A DNA stretch of 64,000 nucleotides from Sulfurimonas sp. (lineage in GTDB: Bacteria > Campylobacterota > Campylobacteria > Campylobacterales > Sulfurimonadaceae): assembly GCA_002899765.1 (NCBI GenBank), contig PPDH01000028.1, positions 78,978 to 142,977 of the forward strand, given 5' to 3'. Of the stretch, positions 59,962-64,000 are shown piece by piece. Both the position numbers and the translations under genes were made by a program. The notes below the pieces were generated by a model. The model was not told the DNA's origin. It saw nothing but the letters and a program-made list of their open reading frames with translations, and searched no databases. The first letter of the stretch is position 1; every line of letters starts with the position of its first letter.

Positions 59962-60273
59962 ATGGAATTTCCAAACGAATGGACGCAAAAAGAGTTTTTA
60001 CAAAACAAAAAAAAGCTTGAAGCCGAGGGTATAGAAGTACTTCTTATAGATACTATTCTCTCGCCGATTGAAAATGCGGATACAATCATTTATAATCCTT
60101 TTGAGCTAAAAAATAAGCCTGAAGGAAGCATCTTTGTATTTTACTGCGACAGCGGTAAAGCAACTTTAAACAGGCTTCAAGAATACAAAAAAAAATTTCC
60201 CAAACATCACTGTATCTCGCTAAGAGGCGGGAGAGGATATTGGCGCAAAAGCATGACGGTTTTTGATGACTGA
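59962..60273 (+). CDS. Rhodanese-like domain protein
   Basis: 103 residues from ATG 59962, chosen because GAGGG lies 6 bases upstream; an ATG at 59950 inside znuB is less suited. A single rhodanese fold is suggested by ENADTIIYNPFEL, the active-site loop FYCDSGKATLNRL with catalytic Cys, and CISLRGGRGYWRKS at the end. It is cytoplasmic. It may carry persulfide or just be a domain relic of that fold. It overlaps the DUF309 gene by 8 bases. Confidence 0.7.
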   Translation: MEFPNEWTQKEFLQNKKKLEAEGIEVLLIDTILSPIENADTIIYNPFELKNKPEGSIFVFYCDSGKATLNRLQEYKKKFPKHHCISLRGGRGYWRKSMTVFDD

Positions 60274-60589
60274 ATATGAAAAACAGCTAGAGAGCTTTAT
60301 ACAAAATTTGCGAAACGCCGACTTTTATGAAGCACATGAAGATTTAGAGGTTCTGTGGTATAAAAGAAGATTTGAAGTCTGTGATGAAGTAAAGCTTCTT
60401 AAGGGATTCATAAATGCCTCCGTCTCTTTTGAACTTTACAAAAAAGGCAAAACAGAAGCCTCGCAAAAAGTTTGGAACAACTATCTAAAATACAGGGATT
60501 TAATCGAGTGCATAAACTCTTCACATGTAGAAAAATATCGTCTTATCAGAGATGAAATTGAGAGAATCAAGAAGAGTTTTATAAAGTAG
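60266..60589 (+). CDS. DUF309 helical protein
   Basis: 107 residues, start ATG 60266 (a TTG three bases earlier is less likely). The signature FYEAHEDLEVLWYKRR matches the DUF309 pattern ExHExLExxW, followed by LLKGFINASVSFELYKKGK. The fold is an all-helical bundle; function is unknown. It overlaps the rhodanese-like gene by 8 bases, and the DUF481 gene begins 17 bases after it. Confidence 0.82.
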   Translation: MTEYEKQLESFIQNLRNADFYEAHEDLEVLWYKRRFEVCDEVKLLKGFINASVSFELYKKGKTEASQKVWNNYLKYRDLIECINSSHVEKYRLIRDEIERIKKSFIK

Positions 60590-60606
60590 TCGGTAAAATT
60601 TGCGTT

Positions 60607-61359
60607 ATGAAATTTTTACTGCTAATCACACTTATAACAACACAATATGTTTTTGCCCTAGTTTCAATCGCTCCTGTAGAGATTGGCGATAAACCCGGTT
60701 TCTCAAGCACTATCGAAGCAGCCTTAGAGACAAAAAGAGGAAATACCGACACAGACAGCTACAAAGCATCTGCAAGAACAACATACGACAGCAGCCAAAG
60801 CTATGTAACTTGGGCAGAAGTATCCGGAGCTTACGGAAAAGCGAGCGGTGAAGAGAATACAAATAAACTCTTTTTACATGCAAGATATATACATGCCATA
60901 ACAGACAAAACTCTAAGAGCCGAAGCTTTCGGACAACTTAAAAATGATAAATTCAAACAGATAAACAGCAGAGCTTTAATCGGCGGGGGAGTTCGATTTA
61001 AGATTTTTGATCTTCTTCAAAACGGCAAGGGATATTTCGGCATAGGTGCATTTTATGAAAATATACGTTACGAAAACGAGCTTATAAATCCATCTGAAGA
61101 CAATTTAAGACTAAACTCATACTTTGCTTACTCTGTTGACATAAACAAAAACTCCTCAATTGCATATACTCTATATTATCAGCCAAAGATTGACCGGCTA
61201 AACGACGATGTGCAGTCACATGAAGTTGAACTGAAATTGAGTGTATATGAAAATGTTTTTCTAAAATTCAGCCTCTCTTACGACACTGACAGCAAACCTC
61301 CGATAGGTGTTGCCAAATACGACTTTACTCAAAACACATCTTTTATCTTTAACTTTTAA
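60607..61359 (+). CDS. DUF481 outer-membrane protein
   Basis: 250 residues with a signal peptide (cut near VFA). The DUF481 barrel contains STIEAALETKRGNTDTDSYKASARTTYD, then LHARYIHAITDKTLRAEAFGQLKNDKF (typical family core), and ends in the aromatic strand FTQNTSFIFNF. It acts in the outer membrane, probably as a salt- or stress-related barrel; the function is not established. It is followed by an MscS gene 43 bases downstream. Confidence 0.85.
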   Translation: MKFLLLITLITTQYVFALVSIAPVEIGDKPGFSSTIEAALETKRGNTDTDSYKASARTTYDSSQSYVTWAEVSGAYGKASGEENTNKLFLHARYIHAITDKTLRAEAFGQLKNDKFKQINSRALIGGGVRFKIFDLLQNGKGYFGIGAFYENIRYENELINPSEDNLRLNSYFAYSVDINKNSSIAYTLYYQPKIDRLNDDVQSHEVELKLSVYENVFLKFSLSYDTDSKPPIGVAKYDFTQNTSFIFNF

Positions 61360-61402
61360 TTCTGCTTTTGTTATAATCAAAAAACAGATAAAAGGGTAGA
61401 AG

Positions 61403-62227
61403 ATGGATTTTACGAAATATAGCGATTTTGCCATTGTTTACGCTAGCGAGTACGGTTTAAAAATTGTTGCTGCTTTAGCAATATTTTTTATAGGAAAATG
61501 GGGCGTAAGAAGAATCACAGCCCTTACAAAAAAACTGATGCTAAGAGCTCAGGTAGATTTTACGTTGGTTGAATTTTTAGAAAACGTTATCTATTTTGCC
61601 CTACTCATTGTTATTATTCTGGCGTCGCTAAATGCACTCGGTATTAACACAACATCATTTTTAGCAATATTTGGCGCCGCATCTTTAGCCATAGGTCTAG
61701 CACTAAAAGATTCCCTCTCAAACATAGGCGCAGCAGTACTTATCATAATATTTCGTCCTTTTAAAGTTGGAGATTTTATTGATGCCGCAGGCGCATCGGG
61801 TACGGTAGAGCAGATAAACCTTTTCTCAACCATAATGGCAACACCCGACAACAAGACCATAATGATTCCAAACTCTTCGATTATCGGCTCAAATATAACA
61901 AACTACTCAAGCAAGCCTACACGTAGAATAAACCTCGTTTTTGGAATTGACTACAGTGATGACTTAAAACTTGCAAAAGAGACACTTATGCAAGTCATAA
62001 AAGAGGATGAGAGAGTACTTCAAGACCCCGCTCCTTTTGTAGCAGTCGGGGAGTTTGCAGATAACAGCGTAAACTTTGTATTTCGCGTCTGGGTAAAAAC
62101 AGAACAGTACTGGGATGTTCACTTTGACATGTTAGAAAAAGTCAAGCTTGCATTTGATGAGAAAGGAATCTCTATACCATTTCCGCAAATAAGCGTGCAT
62201 TTGCAAGGACAAAAGAGCGAGGATTAA
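61403..62227 (+). CDS. MscS-family mechanosensitive channel
   Basis: 274 residues, close to E. coli MscS (286). Three N-terminal helices end in the pore-lining GAASLAIGLALKDSLSNIGAAVLIIIFRPFKVGDFIDA. The beta domain TIMATPDNKTIMIPNSSIIGSNITNYS and the alpha-beta C-terminal domain complete the chain. It opens on membrane tension to release solutes. Unlike the copy at 11924-12823, this gene has no internal stop and could supply the function. It is convergent with the MFS gene, stop beside stop. Confidence 0.92.
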   Translation: MDFTKYSDFAIVYASEYGLKIVAALAIFFIGKWGVRRITALTKKLMLRAQVDFTLVEFLENVIYFALLIVIILASLNALGINTTSFLAIFGAASLAIGLALKDSLSNIGAAVLIIIFRPFKVGDFIDAAGASGTVEQINLFSTIMATPDNKTIMIPNSSIIGSNITNYSSKPTRRINLVFGIDYSDDLKLAKETLMQVIKEDERVLQDPAPFVAVGEFADNSVNFVFRVWVKTEQYWDVHFDMLEKVKLAFDEKGISIPFPQISVHLQGQKSED

Positions 62228-62228
62228 T

Positions 62229-63338
62229 CTATTTTACTTGAACTGCCTTTGTTTCTTGCCAAAGATATAGGGAGTAGGTTGCCATAAGTGCTATTAGAGT
62301 CGCACTTAAAAATAGGTAGCTTGGATAGAGCTCATAAACATACCCCGCGATTAAGGCTCCCAAAAATGCTCCAAATCCGTAAGTTATCCCTGAAAAAAAC
62401 TGCTGTGCAAGTGATTTATGCTTATAGAGATAAAAAAGATAGCTGATTGCCGCAGAGTGAAATAACGCAAAACTTAACGCATGAAATGCTTGAGCAATGA
62501 AAAGCATTGTAACATTCTCAGGAAATAAAAAAACTATAAACCATCTTAGAGCAGTTATAAAAGTTGTTGCCTGAAGTATCAAAAGCAGGTTTTTGCGAAG
62601 AAGAGTCCCTTGAAAGTAGAGCATAAAAATCTCAACAACGACTCCAAAACTCCATAGATATACGGCAATATCGAGCATTACGCCATGGTCGGTAACATAA
62701 ATTGTAAAAAAATTGTAAAATGAACCGAAACTTACCTGCATAAGCGTAAGTCCTGCCCACAATCTCCAATCTTTTAAAAGATTTATATCATTAGTAACCT
62801 CTTCGCTCCTCTGTAAAAGAGCATCGGCTCTCTTGGCAATTACAAATGCTACAGCCGATGTACTAAAAGTTAAAGCAAGAAGATACATAAGCGCAACACT
62901 TGGGGAGCTTAAAAATTTAACAAGTACCAGTGCGACCAAAATAAAACCTACCGAACCAAAGAGTCTTATCTTGCCATACTCCTCTTTACCAAGATATTTA
63001 AGCGATATGAGTTCAACATAAGGAAGAACTATGCTAAGCCCCACACCAAGAGTGATATTTGAAAAAAGAAGTTTATAAAAATTATCTAGTGAAAAGTAAA
63101 AAGATATGGCGCTAATACACATTATGATAAGAGATATATTAAAGCTTGCTACATTTATTTTTAAACCTTTTATAAATGCAAAAGGGACGATAAAACGCAC
63201 AAGAGGAGCCGCCGCAAATATGATGCCTATCTCACTTGCACCGTATCCGCTCATGGAGAGAACTTTAGGTAAAAAGATTATATAAACACCAATAATCGAG
63301 AAGTAAAAAAAGTAAAATATTGCTAATAAAATTGACAT
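62229..63338 (-). CDS. MFS transporter (MFS_1-like)
   Basis: 369 residues, 11-12 helices. Features: VLSMSGYGASEIGIIFAAAPLVRFIVPFAF in the first half, LKYLGKEEYGKIRLFGSVGFI (typical MFS_1-like A-loop) and the later QAFHALSFALFHSAAISYLF. It resembles the HcaT/nucleoside-symporter-type branch. Substrate is unknown. It is monocistronic and ends 1 base from the MscS stop. Confidence 0.82.
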   Translation of the reverse strand: MSILLAIFYFFYFSIIGVYIIFLPKVLSMSGYGASEIGIIFAAAPLVRFIVPFAFIKGLKINVASFNISLIIMCISAISFYFSLDNFYKLLFSNITLGVGLSIVLPYVELISLKYLGKEEYGKIRLFGSVGFILVALVLVKFLSSPSVALMYLLALTFSTSAVAFVIAKRADALLQRSEEVTNDINLLKDWRLWAGLTLMQVSFGSFYNFFTIYVTDHGVMLDIAVYLWSFGVVVEIFMLYFQGTLLRKNLLLILQATTFITALRWFIVFLFPENVTMLFIAQAFHALSFALFHSAAISYLFYLYKHKSLAQQFFSGITYGFGAFLGALIAGYVYELYPSYLFLSATLIALMATYSLYLWQETKAVQVK

Positions 63339-63436
63339 GCGGGATTATAACCTAAATATATACCAAATTATATGATATACTTTTACGAACTTAAAATAAA
63401 ATAAGAAATAACACAAAAGCTTAAAAAGGAGTGGTT

Positions 63437-63925
63437 TTGTTAAGAGAAATGCGTGATGAAGATTTTATAGTCTCAAAAACCGATCTCAAAGGTCGTATAA
63501 CTTACTGCAACCAAATTTTTATAAATATGGCGGAATACAGCGAAGAAGAGCTGCTGGAAAAACCTCATAGTATTATACGTCATCCGGATATGCCAAAAGC
63601 AGTTTTTAGATATCTATGGGAAACAATCCCTAAAAAAGAGGAAGTCTTTGCTTATGTTATCAATAAAACTAAAAACAACAATGCTTACTGGGTCTATGCA
63701 AATATAACAGCTTCGCTTGATGAGAAGGGAAATATCGTTGACTACTATTCCGTCAGACGCAGACCAAATCCCAAAGCTCTTGAAGTTATCATTCCGTTAT
63801 ATAAAAAAATGCTAGAAGTAGAAAAAAACAGCGGGGTGGACGCATCATTTAAGATTTTAACAGATATTTTACACGATAAAGGAGTAGGCTACAATGAGCT
63901 TATTATCTCTCTTCAAAACCAATAG
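63437..63925 (+). CDS. PAS-domain energy-taxis type protein
   Basis: The PAS fold fills most of the 162 residues: DFIVSKTDLKGRITYCNQIFINMAEYSEEELLEKPHSIIRHPDMPKAVFRYLWETI and a later VKNNNAYWVYANITASLDEKG-like stretch, as in Aer-type PAS. It probably binds FAD or heme to sense redox. The start is TTG 63437, since AAGGAG (63426-63431) would overlap the GTG at 63431. The next gene begins before its stop, giving a 32-base overlap, and appears to be its signalling partner. Confidence 0.78.
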   Translation: MLREMRDEDFIVSKTDLKGRITYCNQIFINMAEYSEEELLEKPHSIIRHPDMPKAVFRYLWETIPKKEEVFAYVINKTKNNNAYWVYANITASLDEKGNIVDYYSVRRRPNPKALEVIIPLYKKMLEVEKNSGVDASFKILTDILHDKGVGYNELIISLQNQ

Positions 63926-64000
63926 CAAAAAAGCAAGGCACGTACAAATACATGATGAAGCCGTAAAAATTCTTAAAAATGCCGCTGCAGGAAAACTCGG
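63894..64000 (+). CDS. Probable chemoreceptor signalling protein, cut by the window end
   Basis: Only the first 35 codons are present (SLLSLFKTNSKKARHVQIHD, then EAVKILKNAAAGKL). AAGGAG lies 14 bases before the ATG. The charged beginning and AAAGKL motif resemble the HAMP-like start of soluble chemoreceptors that pair with Aer-type PAS proteins in this group. Identity is an inference from context. Confidence 0.5.
   Translation, partial: MSLLSLFKTNSKKARHVQIHDEAVKILKNAAAGKL

Overview
The window looks like a chromosome segment of a free-living member of Campylobacterota (Epsilonproteobacteria), most likely Sulfurimonas or a near relative. The base composition is AT-rich and coding is dense with 4-base overlaps. 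Gene content fits that group: soluble CZB-domain chemoreceptor, DUF1104 protein, SUV3-like helicase, HME-type RND efflux, split cobalamin genes, sigma-54-like promoters. This assignment rests on family content, not on a database search. No rRNA, tRNA or CRISPR array was seen.

Layout. 0-6.8 kb: YcaO protein, Cys-rich protein, TlpD-like chemoreceptor, PIN-PhoH ATPase, HD phosphohydrolase. 6.9-10.7 kb: late cobalamin synthesis (cobQ, a 44-residue secreted peptide with its own terminator, cobU, cobS, cobC). 10.7-16.7 kb: an ATPase, an MscS channel and an outer-membrane protein, each broken by one in-frame stop, then a two-component system with small periplasmic proteins. 16.8-22.6 kb: Na/Pi-type transporter, a DUF3995 gene relic, DUF815 ATPase, YbaK, class D beta-lactamase and two unknown genes with sigma-54-like promoters. 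22.6-28.4 kb: accessory/defence region with tandem RhuM genes, DinD, and a fully overlapping XRE-Fic-GNAT-ApeA operon. 28.4-32.6 kb: small housekeeping genes, DsrE-like protein, a Crp/Fnr regulator flanked by two near-perfect TGTGAC-N4-GTCACA palindromes, and a third sigma-54-like unknown gene. 32.6-41.5 kb: helicase and a heavy-metal efflux operon. 41.6-50.1 kb: pta-ackA, lipoprotein, MFS, ppsA. 50.1-53.3 kb: second accessory patch (higBA inside a direct repeat, HhH protein, two unknown genes, a methylase relic). 53.4-64 kb: P-type ATPase, zinc uptake genes, DUF309, DUF481, MscS, MFS, PAS protein and the start of a probable chemoreceptor.

The most striking observation is that seven otherwise normal genes (ATPase, MscS, outer-membrane protein, RhuM, TolC-type protein, pta, ackA) each contain a single in-frame TAA or TAG, with clearly homologous or frame-preserved sequence continuing after it. 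In each, the expected residue can be Glu, so one G-to-T change explains the stop. Three of the seven share the 11-base context TAACTTTTTGG. Whether this is mutation, a systematic sequence error or suppression cannot be decided from the sequence.

The best candidate for an undescribed system is the four-gene XRE-Fic-GNAT-ApeA operon: all four genes overlap and are preceded by two related palindromic operators. The second candidate is a set of three unrelated-looking unknown proteins, each behind a GG-N10-GC promoter.
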